Shown in pieces: positions 1-6,452 of a stretch of DNA of 6,452 nucleotides. Under the pieces are notes generated by a model. It saw only the letters and a list, made by a program, of their open reading frames with translations, ran no database searches and had not been told where the DNA came from. Within the stretch, counting starts at the first letter, position 1, and every line of letters starts with the position of its first letter. A program made the position numbers and the translations under genes. The stretch is from assembly GCA_038230975.1 (NCBI GenBank), contig JBBRMF010000291.1, forward strand, positions 1 through 6,452, read 5' to 3'. The DNA is from JANXVV01 sp038230975. GTDB lineage: Bacteria; Planctomycetota; Phycisphaerae; Tepidisphaerales; Tepidisphaeraceae.

Positions 1-407
1 ACAAGACTGTTCAAGGTGCCACGCGAAAAGTTCGTCAGGCGGTTCAGGTTGTCATAGCCGCCGTTGGTGCCGTTGGCCTGATACAGCTCGCTCTTCGCGG
101 TGTTCACAAGGTTTTTGCGGAATAGCGCGTTACTGTTCGTGTCGTAGCCGTATTGGAAACGGTCGGTCGAACCGCCGGCCGTGCCGGTGTTGAGGTAGTT
201 CTGATCGGCGGTTCTGCCGAAACGGTCGAGGCCCACGTAGATATCCCCGCCATCGCTCCCAGCTAGCGTGTCGCCGGTCTGCTTCTCGTTCCTTAAGTCA
301 ACATGGGCTTCGGGATGGCCGACGCGGAAAGCACTGTGCGTACCGAGACGATGATTGTTTCTATTACGCATGCAATACACGATCAACTCGCTGCGTGTCG
401 GTTTCAT
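1..407 (-). CDS. RHS/YD-repeat protein, partial (runs off left edge; probably a truncated or displaced copy)
   Basis: The minus frame is open from a TGA at 443-441 down to base 1. From about base 290 onward it reads as an RHS/YD-repeat protein. It contains GGDIYVGLDRFGR (about 250-210), then RFQYGYDTNSNALFRKNL, then NGGYDNLNRLTNFSRGTL near the edge; GYDxNSN and YDxLNRLT are the family's repeat signature. RHS proteins form large beta-cage shells that carry C-terminal toxin domains, or act as surface/secreted repeat proteins. The first 40 or so residues after the ATG at 407 do not look like RHS sequence. The only Shine-Dalgarno-like stretch is AGAGG a few bases before that ATG, and another in-frame ATG lies at 371. 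An intact RHS gene would have a signal or long N-terminus first, so this looks like an internal piece that was cut and joined to foreign DNA. The start is uncertain; family membership is fairly sure. Confidence 0.7.
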   Translation of the reverse strand, partial: MKPTRSELIVYCMRNRNNHRLGTHSAFRVGHPEAHVDLRNEKQTGDTLAGSDGGDIYVGLDRFGRTADQNYLNTGTAGGSTDRFQYGYDTNSNALFRKNLVNTAKSELYQANGTNGGYDNLNRLTNFSRGTLNSL

Positions 408-511
408 TTCCCTCTGCAGCTCGGTATTTCGATCCGACGGTCATTACAACGGGAACGAAGGCGGTGGGCGAATACGCCCACCCTAACTACTGATACTGCA
501 TTTCCTGATTT

Positions 512-1432
512 TTAAGGAAACAACTTCATTCGTTTTAAAGCATTCAGAGTCAGTTTAACAAGGGCAGCTTCTTCGTATTGTTTGGGTGCAAACTGTTCAA
601 ACCAGCGATCGATTGCCCCGGCATGATTGTGTTGGCGAATCTGCGTTCCTAGAGCAGCCAGTTCAACTTGCAAATGTTCCGGCAGCGGAATTTCCCGATA
701 GTCGTCGTTGTCAGAAATGAATTCGCCATAGTGTTCCATGGGATCCCTTAAGTAACCAAGCTCAGTAGGGAGCGTTGACCAATCGAGCGTCGTAAACGGC
801 AAATTGAGTTGCAGAAGGAGGTTGATCATCCAACTAATGCGCGACACTTCTGCATGAACATGTCCAGTCTGAACCAGCCATTGACCAATTCGCTTGTAGT
901 CATCCTTTGACTTAATCTGGTTAGCGACAATAGCAAGTTCTGAACGCTGTTCGGACGTGACGTTTTTCAAAAACTCTTCGATCTGGTCATCGAATTGGAT
1001 CTCTCCATATTTCTCGGCCGGCGCGATCAAATAGGAAAACTCTTCCGGGACTTTAGACCAATCCAACTTGAAATCGGGGTCATCGAATACATTGGGGTGA
1101 TCCGCAAAGGGTCGAACACCATTTTTCGCCAGGGAAGTAAAATTTCCCATCAGAGAAGCTATTAGCATCCCGACGTTTCTCAACCATTGATCGCGAGCAT
1201 ATTGAGATACGTCTAACTTCTCGGCCTCATGTTTTTTCCACTTTGAAAGTAGGTATCCGTCCCCGCGCTCGGCAAGTTGTTTACACGCCTCAGCCAAGAT
1301 GGCTATTTTGTCGTCCGTTAGTAACTTCCAGGGATCCAGCCTGTAATGAACAGTCGGCTTATAAAAAACCTCCATCGCCGGAATAAGATATCGAAACTCC
1401 TCGGGGAAGTCTGTCCAATCGAGGTGAATCAT
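512..1432 (-). CDS. Unrecognised protein of 306 aa made of three tandem copies of one domain; possible immunity protein
   Basis: I do not recognise a named family. The protein contains three copies of the same unit. Each opens with LDW-x3-P-x-E-x-x-YL-x-x-P-x-E: residues 4-22 (LDWTDFPEEFRYLIPAMEV), 123-140 (LDWSKVPEEFSYLIAPAE) and 216-233 (LDWSTLPTELGYLRDPME). The second and third openings continue into KYGE or HYGE. Each opening is followed by about 60-80 residues that look alpha-helical and are rich in Leu, Glu, Gln and Trp, ending in a hydrophobic helix. There is no signal peptide or membrane segment, so it is probably cytoplasmic. The start is well supported: AGGAG lies 6 bases before the ATG. 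It follows a broken toxin-like tail by 54 bases and precedes an RHS fragment on the same strand, the place where immunity genes of RHS toxins usually sit. The immunity role is inferred from position only. Confidence 0.8.
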   Translation of the reverse strand: MIHLDWTDFPEEFRYLIPAMEVFYKPTVHYRLDPWKLLTDDKIAILAEACKQLAERGDGYLLSKWKKHEAEKLDVSQYARDQWLRNVGMLIASLMGNFTSLAKNGVRPFADHPNVFDDPDFKLDWSKVPEEFSYLIAPAEKYGEIQFDDQIEEFLKNVTSEQRSELAIVANQIKSKDDYKRIGQWLVQTGHVHAEVSRISWMINLLLQLNLPFTTLDWSTLPTELGYLRDPMEHYGEFISDNDDYREIPLPEHLQVELAALGTQIRQHNHAGAIDRWFEQFAPKQYEEAALVKLTLNALKRMKLFP

Positions 1433-1486
1433 TCGGGCTCCTGAACAAATCCTTGGTCAATCACAACCCTACAAATTCGACATCAA
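1433..1486 (-). other. Short spacer ahead of the three-domain gene
   Basis: These 54 bases separate the TAG of the upstream remnant from the ATG at 1432. They hold the AGGAG ribosome-binding site of the downstream gene. A TTGTCA at about 1500-1495 on the minus strand resembles a -35 box, but I could not find a good -10 box 16-18 bases further on. The gene was therefore probably once co-transcribed with the gene upstream. Confidence 0.4.
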
Positions 1487-1633
1487 CTAATTTGACAACG
1501 TGATCGGGCCTCCATTTACCGGACCACCTCCCAACTTCAAACCAGGATTTCTCTCCCGCGCCATTTGATTGGCTAGTTGCGCAAGCCACTTATCCAAATC
1601 ATCATTCGGAGAAGTTTTTCCGTGTTTCAGTAG
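1487..1633 (-). pseudogene. 3' remnant of a larger protein (48 codons, no start), possibly an RHS or other polymorphic-toxin tail
   Basis: This minus-strand frame ends at the TAG 1489-1487. It reads like a genuine protein C-terminus: GKTSPNDDLDKWLAQLANQM, then ARERNPGLKLGGGPVNGGPI, then TLSN. It has a charged amphipathic helix (DDLDKWLAQLANQMARER) followed by a Gly/Pro-rich tail. Upstream, the frame runs through the REP palindrome and meets a TAG at about 1705. There is no ATG, GTG or TTG between that TAG and the ND-rich region, so it cannot be a whole gene. Protein-like sequence begins exactly where the palindrome ends (1634), suggesting the gene was cut there. It lies 54 bases before a complete gene on the same strand. 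A toxin-tail origin is inferred from the RHS neighbourhood; the sequence itself shows no catalytic motif. Confidence 0.5.
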
Positions 1634-1706
1634 GTAGGGTCCGCAGTACTCTGCGGACCGCTCATCTCGGCGCTGGCGATGGTCCGCAGAGTACTGCGGA
1701 CCCTAC
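1634..1706. repeat. REP/BIME-like palindrome: perfect 26-bp inverted repeat, each arm itself a hairpin
   Basis: Bases 1634-1659 and 1681-1706 are perfect reverse complements (26/26), separated by a 21-base loop. Each arm also folds on itself: GGTCCGCAG pairs with CTGCGGACC around a TACT (or AGTA) loop, leaving GTAG/CTAC at the outer ends. Two small hairpins in opposite orientation is the layout of REP doublets (BIMEs), which are mobilised by REP-associated tyrosine transposases. No transposase is present in the window. It lies 76 bases after the stop of the SEC-C gene and directly abuts the gene remnant at 1633, so it may mark the breakpoint. It might also stop transcription between the SEC-C gene and the genes beyond. 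The structure is seen directly; the family label is from general knowledge. Confidence 0.85.
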
Positions 1707-1751
1707 AAGACTGCTTAATGCGGGGTCGCCCAGTTTTCCGGTTGCCCCGTT

Positions 1752-1766
1752 TCCCGGGGTCGACCC
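1752..1766 (-). terminator. Weak hairpin after the SEC-C gene
   Basis: On the minus strand, CCCCG-GGAAA-CGGGG lies about 15 bases after the TAA of the SEC-C gene. Pairing can extend outward by a few more bases with a mismatch and a bulge. No T-run follows, so a Rho-independent terminator is only a possibility. The REP hairpins further on are stronger. Confidence 0.25.
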
Positions 1767-1781
1767 TGTTTGCCTTCTCGA

Positions 1782-2657
1782 TTATCTGCCGCAGCATTTT
1801 TTGTATTTCTTCCCGCTGCCGCAAGGGCAGGGATCGTTGCGGCCGGGTTCTACATGGGAAGAAAGCAGGCACCCGCCAAGTCCCGGGCTCGCAGCAGAGA
1901 CTCGCATGGAATCCATGCGGACACTGCGTCGACCAATTTCCTTAATCTTTTCGTAGCGCCAAGTAAGCTCGTCCAGGAGATCCCCCGCCGTCTGCCACCA
2001 GCCCTTGGCGATTGCATTGGATTGTGCATCAGTGCCGACCACGGATTTTTCGATCTTCAAAACACCGTTCAATGAAACGCTCGCCGTGAAATGCGATGTT
2101 GCTTTCGCCGGACCCCCCGGCTCACGGGGTGGCGTGAATAGCAGGAAATCCAGGTGAACCTCGTCACAAAGGCAATCTGGGTTTGCGCAATACAAGTCCG
2201 TGATCAAATAAGTGTGGTCGTCGTTTCGATATTGATCTAAAAACTCCGTGGTGCCTTCGGAGTGAGCTTCGGAGATCACGTCGTGGAAGGACACCAGCCG
2301 ATTCCCGGCGAGCGCCTCGGAATCAAAACGGCAATCGCGCAGGCACCGAGCGATCCGCTGTTTTTTCCGGATTGCGCCCTGAAAGATCGATCGTTCTCGG
2401 GCCGGGTAGTCGGCAAGAAACTCCGCAATCATCCTGGCCTGCGCGGGCGGTCGTTCCGGAGCGCTTACTTCCAGCCATGTGTTGGGATCGACGTTGAACT
2501 GCAATCGCAGGGGCGTCTCTGCCGGCAAGTCGGCCTCGACGACCTCCACCAGGTCAAAGGTGACTTCACTGCAAGGACACCCCGGTTTGGTGCATTGCAG
2601 TACCGAGACGCGAAAGGGACGTGGATGCAACGAAAACAAAACCTGCTCGGGCTTCAC
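1782..2657 (-). CDS. SEC-C motif protein with duplicated Cys-rich domain
   Basis: The C-terminus carries a SEC-C zinc motif, GRNDPCPCGSGKKYKKCC (CxCx8CC), the module found at the end of SecA and many otherwise unrelated bacterial proteins, where it binds zinc. The rest contains two related segments, each starting with C-x4-C-x-C: CTKPGCPCSEVTFDL near residue 22 and CANPDCLCDEVHLDF near residue 157. Each is followed by a predicted beta stretch and a helical stretch, so the protein looks like an internal duplication with its own metal-binding sites. No signal peptide or membrane segment is visible. I chose the GTG at 2657 (291 aa) because AAGGAG lies 5 bases before it. The frame stays open to another GTG at 2687 (301 aa), which has no such site. 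The cellular role is unknown; a nucleic-acid or protein adaptor role would be a guess. Confidence 0.85.
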   Translation of the reverse strand: MKPEQVLFSLHPRPFRVSVLQCTKPGCPCSEVTFDLVEVVEADLPAETPLRLQFNVDPNTWLEVSAPERPPAQARMIAEFLADYPARERSIFQGAIRKKQRIARCLRDCRFDSEALAGNRLVSFHDVISEAHSEGTTEFLDQYRNDDHTYLITDLYCANPDCLCDEVHLDFLLFTPPREPGGPAKATSHFTASVSLNGVLKIEKSVVGTDAQSNAIAKGWWQTAGDLLDELTWRYEKIKEIGRRSVRMDSMRVSAASPGLGGCLLSSHVEPGRNDPCPCGSGKKYKKCCGR

Positions 2658-2877
2658 GGTGACTCCTTTCTCAATCAAACGAACCACAGTTTATGGGAAT
2701 CAAGGCCAGCGCGGGTCATTCCGTGCGCTCGAATTCTTTGAGATTGCCGACCAGTATAGCGTTTCAATGTCCTGGTACCGACACGATCACAATCCGCTTG
2801 ACAACGGGAACGCAATCAATACATTCAGAGAAATTGCGACGCAGTCTCAACTGACGTATACATGAAAGAAGGAAGAT
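2658..2877. other. Divergent intergenic region between the SEC-C gene and the envelope operon
   Basis: About 220 bases contain no gene that I can support. The right half holds the promoter of the plus-strand operon. On the minus strand, TATACT (2758-2753) is a good -10 match at a reasonable distance from the SEC-C gene, but it lacks a convincing -35 box. Frames that stay open here on the plus strand are the antisense of the SEC-C gene. Confidence 0.5.
2798..2825 (+). promoter_or_regulatory. Sigma70-like promoter of the barrel-Rieske operon
   Basis: TTGACA (2798-2803) matches the -35 consensus perfectly. After a 16-base spacer comes TACATT (2820-2825), 4 of 6 to the -10 consensus. Transcription would begin near 2832, giving a leader of about 45 bases before the ATG at 2878. 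The AAGGA Shine-Dalgarno site sits 4 bases before that ATG. Confidence 0.5.
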
Positions 2878-3822
2878 ATGTCGCGTTCCGTTCGTCAAAT
2901 TATAGTTGAGGTTGCTCTCGGGTTGGCACTAGTCAGTGGGGTCCCGGATTCATCTGAAACATTCGCCGCTGAACCAGCCGTCTCGGGACACTTTTCTGAT
3001 TCTTCGAATGATTCGCGCTATGGCCCGCTGAGCCTTTTTGACCATCGAAGCATGTATGGGAAAGGCGCGTTCCCGGAGCCGTTTTTGATCGATAGTTCCG
3101 ATCTGGAGGTCAACGAAATACGGTTTGACTGGCAGCATCGTCCGGGGAAGGGCCATGTCGGAGATTTCGGGAGGGTCGAGTTTGAAAAGGGATTTGGATT
3201 GTTGACCCTCGAACTGGAAGTTCCATATGAACGTGACACGGGGCGAAACTTTAATCCGATCACCCGGCGAACAACTACCACGCGATCGCAAGGCGTCGGC
3301 AATGTGAGTGTTTCCGCCCGCCATCCGGTCTACCAGTTTGTTTCAAAAGACGAAGTGATCGACGACACCTTTGGCGTGGCGATCGAAGTGGGCATTCCGA
3401 CGAATTCGCCGGTCAGTAAGCACACCGAAATTGCGCCGAAGCTATTCAATGATTTACGATGGGGTGATCATTTCACCTTGCAAACCGTTCTTGGCTATTC
3501 GTTTCTGCGTGGCTCCGGTGAAGAAGGGGGGGCACAGGTCTTCGAATACGGAATGGTCCTTGGCTACTCGATTTCGCATGCAGATTTGCCTTTGCCGGGA
3601 ATACAGAGGGTGGTTCCGGTGTTTGAATTCCGAGGTGAAACCGCCATGAATCATGGTGCGGGGCACAATGTGCTGTTTGGGAATGCGGCTTTACGCCTAA
3701 ACTTGCGCGCGATCGGAATTGTCCAGCCGCGACTGGGCGTCGGGTACATATTTCCGATCGACAAAGGGGCCAGGGATGAGCTACGCTGGGGGATTTATAC
3801 CAGTTTGGTGTTCGAGTTTTGA
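2878..3822 (+). CDS. Outer-membrane beta-barrel protein with signal peptide
   Basis: The first 31 residues form a Sec-type signal peptide: basic MSRSVRQ, hydrophobic VALGLALVSGV, and a likely cut after FAA before EPAV. After a loop region, residues from about 78 on alternate polar and hydrophobic positions, as in transmembrane beta strands (VEFEKGFGLLTLELEVPYER, FTLQTVLGYSFLRGS, FEYGMVLGYSIS, PVFEFRGETAM). The chain ends in SLVFEF, the C-terminal Phe signal recognised by the outer-membrane assembly machinery. Length and texture resemble the MetA/'transporter' family of outer-membrane proteins, but I see no diagnostic motif for a substrate. A good ribosome-binding site (AAGGA) fixes the start. 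The Rieske gene begins 11 bases after its stop, so the two are almost certainly one operon. Envelope location is well supported; specific function is unknown. Confidence 0.8.
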   Translation: MSRSVRQIIVEVALGLALVSGVPDSSETFAAEPAVSGHFSDSSNDSRYGPLSLFDHRSMYGKGAFPEPFLIDSSDLEVNEIRFDWQHRPGKGHVGDFGRVEFEKGFGLLTLELEVPYERDTGRNFNPITRRTTTTRSQGVGNVSVSARHPVYQFVSKDEVIDDTFGVAIEVGIPTNSPVSKHTEIAPKLFNDLRWGDHFTLQTVLGYSFLRGSGEEGGAQVFEYGMVLGYSISHADLPLPGIQRVVPVFEFRGETAMNHGAGHNVLFGNAALRLNLRAIGIVQPRLGVGYIFPIDKGARDELRWGIYTSLVFEF

Positions 3823-3833
3823 GGGCAAATGAG

Positions 3834-4241
3834 ATGGAAGTCAATCGACGCGAGTTTGTGATTCTTTCGTGTGCGTGTGTCACGGGCTGCGCCGGATCAG
3901 GCCGTGAGAATGTGCCGGTCACGCTGCATGAAGTATCGATCGACGCCGGACCCATCACCGACTATGCAGCCGATGGCGTCTACAACCGTTTCCAGCACCG
4001 AGGATTCTTCGTCATCCGTAAAGGTGAACAGCTCTACGCATTAAGTGCGATCTGCACGCATCGAACCTGCAAGCTCAAAGCCGAAGCGGATCATACGTTT
4101 TCCTGTAAATGTCATGGGTCCACGTTCGATCCCCAGGGCAAAGTCACCGAAGGCCCCGCCACGCAATCGCTTCCAACGTTACCGACGCTGATCGATGCCG
4201 TTGGAAGACTGCAGGTCAAAGCGCTTGCCAATGGCATTTAA
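3834..4241 (+). CDS. Rieske [2Fe-2S] protein, Tat-exported and possibly lipid-anchored
   Basis: Both halves of the Rieske cluster site are present: CTHRTC (Cys74, His76, Cys79) and CKCHGSTFDPQGKVTEGP (Cys91, Cys93, His94). By family knowledge Cys74, His76, Cys91 and His94 bind the iron-sulfur cluster, and Cys79-Cys93 form the stabilising disulfide. That disulfide points to the high-potential type found in bc1/b6f complexes. The N-terminus has a twin arginine, NRREFVILS, then a lipobox VTGC (Cys19), suggesting export in folded form and lipid attachment. At 135 aa it is shorter than bc1 Rieske subunits and has no transmembrane anchor helix, so it is probably a free-standing electron carrier. 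The frame opens earlier at a TTG (3819) overlapping the stop of the barrel gene, but the ATG at 3834 gives the better signal peptide. Its redox partner is not in the window. Confidence 0.92.
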   Translation: MEVNRREFVILSCACVTGCAGSGRENVPVTLHEVSIDAGPITDYAADGVYNRFQHRGFFVIRKGEQLYALSAICTHRTCKLKAEADHTFSCKCHGSTFDPQGKVTEGPATQSLPTLPTLIDAVGRLQVKALANGI

Positions 4242-4383
4242 GGAAGGCCAAAATTATTTTATTGGCTGTAACTTCAAGTCAACCTATTGCTTGCGCCTGC
4301 GAGCAAAATTGCATTGCGAGTCGCGCGGGGCATTTCGTTCCGCTTGACACCCCCGGTTCGTTGCGTATGCTTACTGATCTGAT
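4242..4383. other. Gap between the Rieske gene and the tRNA
   Basis: These 142 bases carry no convincing gene. Just after the Rieske stop, GCCAA (4248-4252) can pair with TTGGC around an A/T-rich loop, but the stem is too short to call a terminator. The right part holds the tRNA promoter. Confidence 0.5.
4344..4371 (+). promoter_or_regulatory. Promoter of tRNA-fMet
   Basis: A perfect -35 TTGACA (4344-4349), a 16-base spacer and TATGCT (4366-4371; 4 of 6 to TATAAT) place the start of transcription near 4378, only about 6 bases before the mature tRNA 5' end. It is a strong-looking promoter in exactly the right place for a single tRNA transcript. Confidence 0.6.
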
Positions 4384-6030
<1,647 letters not shown>

Positions 6031-6130
6031 GGTCCTTGCTCCGATTGCGTTGCCGATACAATTCCACGGCTCGTGCCGCGATGATCTTGACCAGCCAGCG
6101 CCGCGCTGCCGCCCGGTCAAGCGTGAACAT

Positions 6131-6323
6131 CTTACCATCGGAAGCATCGGAGGACCGCGCGCCGGGGCGATTTTGCGCCAAAGAATCCGTTTTGTGCGGT
6201 GGGACGACTGACAAGACCCGCCTCCGGCGCGTAATCGCAAGCGCCGGCCCGTGCCGGCCGCCCGCGCGACAACCGTATGGTAGATGTTAGGTATAGTCAA
6301 AGTCAATGGTATAATATAAGTCA
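6131..6323. other. Leader region upstream of the recombinase
   Basis: I see no solid gene here. Two GC-rich hairpins that exclude one another lie at 6224-6258. CCGGCGC (6224-6230) pairs with GCGCCGG (6241-6247) over a 10-base loop, and GCCGGC (6243-6248) pairs with GCCGGC (6253-6258) over CCGT. To the right, from about 6281, the sequence turns sharply A/T-rich with a tandem AGTCAA repeat (6296-6307) and TATAAT (6310-6315, plus strand). On the minus strand, TTGACT, 18 bases, TACCAT in the same patch is a possible recombinase promoter. Confidence 0.35.
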
Positions 6324-6452
6324 TTAGAGATTGCTTGACTTGCCAAGAGCCTTTTTTCGCCGCGCATTCTTCCCGCTCCCGGCCCATGGCGGAAGGATTT
6401 TCTTGCCGTGCCGGGGGTTGTCAATGTGGATCGCCCAGCGGGAGGGGTCCCC
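6324..6452 (-). CDS. 3' end of a gene cut by the right edge (42 aa seen)
   Basis: The minus frame enters at the window edge and ends with TAA at 6326-6324. It reads GDPSRWAIHIDNPRHGKKIL, then PPWAGSGKNARRKKALGKSS, then NL. Third positions are mainly G or C, and the tail is basic, like a nucleic-acid-associated protein C-terminus. The coding-like composition ends at the stop, where A/T-rich DNA begins, which supports a real gene end. I do not recognise the family. It would be on the same strand as the recombinase and about 290 bases upstream of it, so it is likely another gene of the same element. Confidence 0.4.
   Translation of the reverse strand, partial: GDPSRWAIHIDNPRHGKKILPPWAGSGKNARRKKALGKSSNL

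Noticed and set aside
1627..1872. Minus-strand frame of 81 codons between the SEC-C gene end and the REP
   Set aside because: It overlaps the SEC-C gene end in another frame, runs through the palindrome, is rich in Arg/Pro and has no ribosome-binding site.
2262..2741. Plus-strand frame of 159 codons
   Set aside because: It is the antisense of the SEC-C gene, and its Arg/Ser/Gly-rich product shows no motif.
4248..4268. Terminator after the Rieske gene
   Set aside because: Only five base pairs (GCCAA/TTGGC) around an A/T-rich loop and no following T-run; too weak.
6031..6387. N-terminal extension of the recombinase from an ATG at 6387 (119 extra residues)
   Set aside because: The extra sequence is arginine-rich, has no domain character, crosses the hairpin and A/T-rich leader, and overlaps the gene end at 6324. 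The ATG at 6030 has a GGAG site and opens directly into the catalytic domain.
6418..6452. Plus-strand ATG near 6425 as the start of a gene running off the right edge
   Set aside because: Only about 10 codons are visible, the ribosome-binding site is unclear, and the opposite strand reads better as coding.

Overview
The window looks like a moderately GC-rich bacterial chromosome, most likely from Planctomycetota. The evidence is an RHS/YD-repeat protein of the type common in that phylum, a REP-like GGTCCGC palindrome, an outer-membrane barrel plus Tat/lipoprotein Rieske pair (so a Gram-negative-type envelope), and a bacterial initiator tRNA. The phylum is inferred from recalled family resemblance, not from a search.

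Positions 1-2657 are coded entirely on the minus strand and have the look of an accessory RHS/polymorphic-toxin neighbourhood. Read in the direction of transcription, there is first a SEC-C zinc-motif protein (2657-1782) with a duplicated Cys-rich domain. A REP-type double hairpin follows (1634-1706). Next is a start-less 48-codon protein tail that abuts the REP (1633-1487). Then comes a 306-residue protein built from three copies of one domain (1432-512). Last is the piece of an RHS protein that runs off the left edge (407-1). The order 'broken toxin-like tail, small acidic-looking repeat protein, displaced RHS piece' resembles the toxin/immunity/orphan-tip order of RHS loci, but the toxin and immunity roles are inference.

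Positions 2878-4241 hold a two-gene plus-strand operon: a signal-peptide-bearing beta-barrel outer-membrane protein and a small Tat/lipobox Rieske [2Fe-2S] protein 11 bases after it. A sigma70-like promoter lies in front. The pair suggests a cell-envelope redox or transport function whose substrate cannot be read from the sequence.

At 4384-4457 is an initiator tRNA-fMet(CAT) with its own promoter. A large serine recombinase gene on the minus strand (6030-4417) runs straight into the tRNA, so its last 13 codons and its stop are the antisense of the tRNA 3' half. This is a typical signature of an integrated mobile element whose attachment site is the tRNA. The element would extend to the right, past the window edge. 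A strong 16-bp hairpin sits just after the tRNA, inside the recombinase gene. A small possible gene overlaps the recombinase start, and the 3' end of another minus-strand gene is cut by the right edge.

No rRNA, CRISPR array or complete insertion sequence is visible. The best candidates for new biology are the RHS-side remnant with its three-domain protein, and the tRNA-fMet/recombinase junction.
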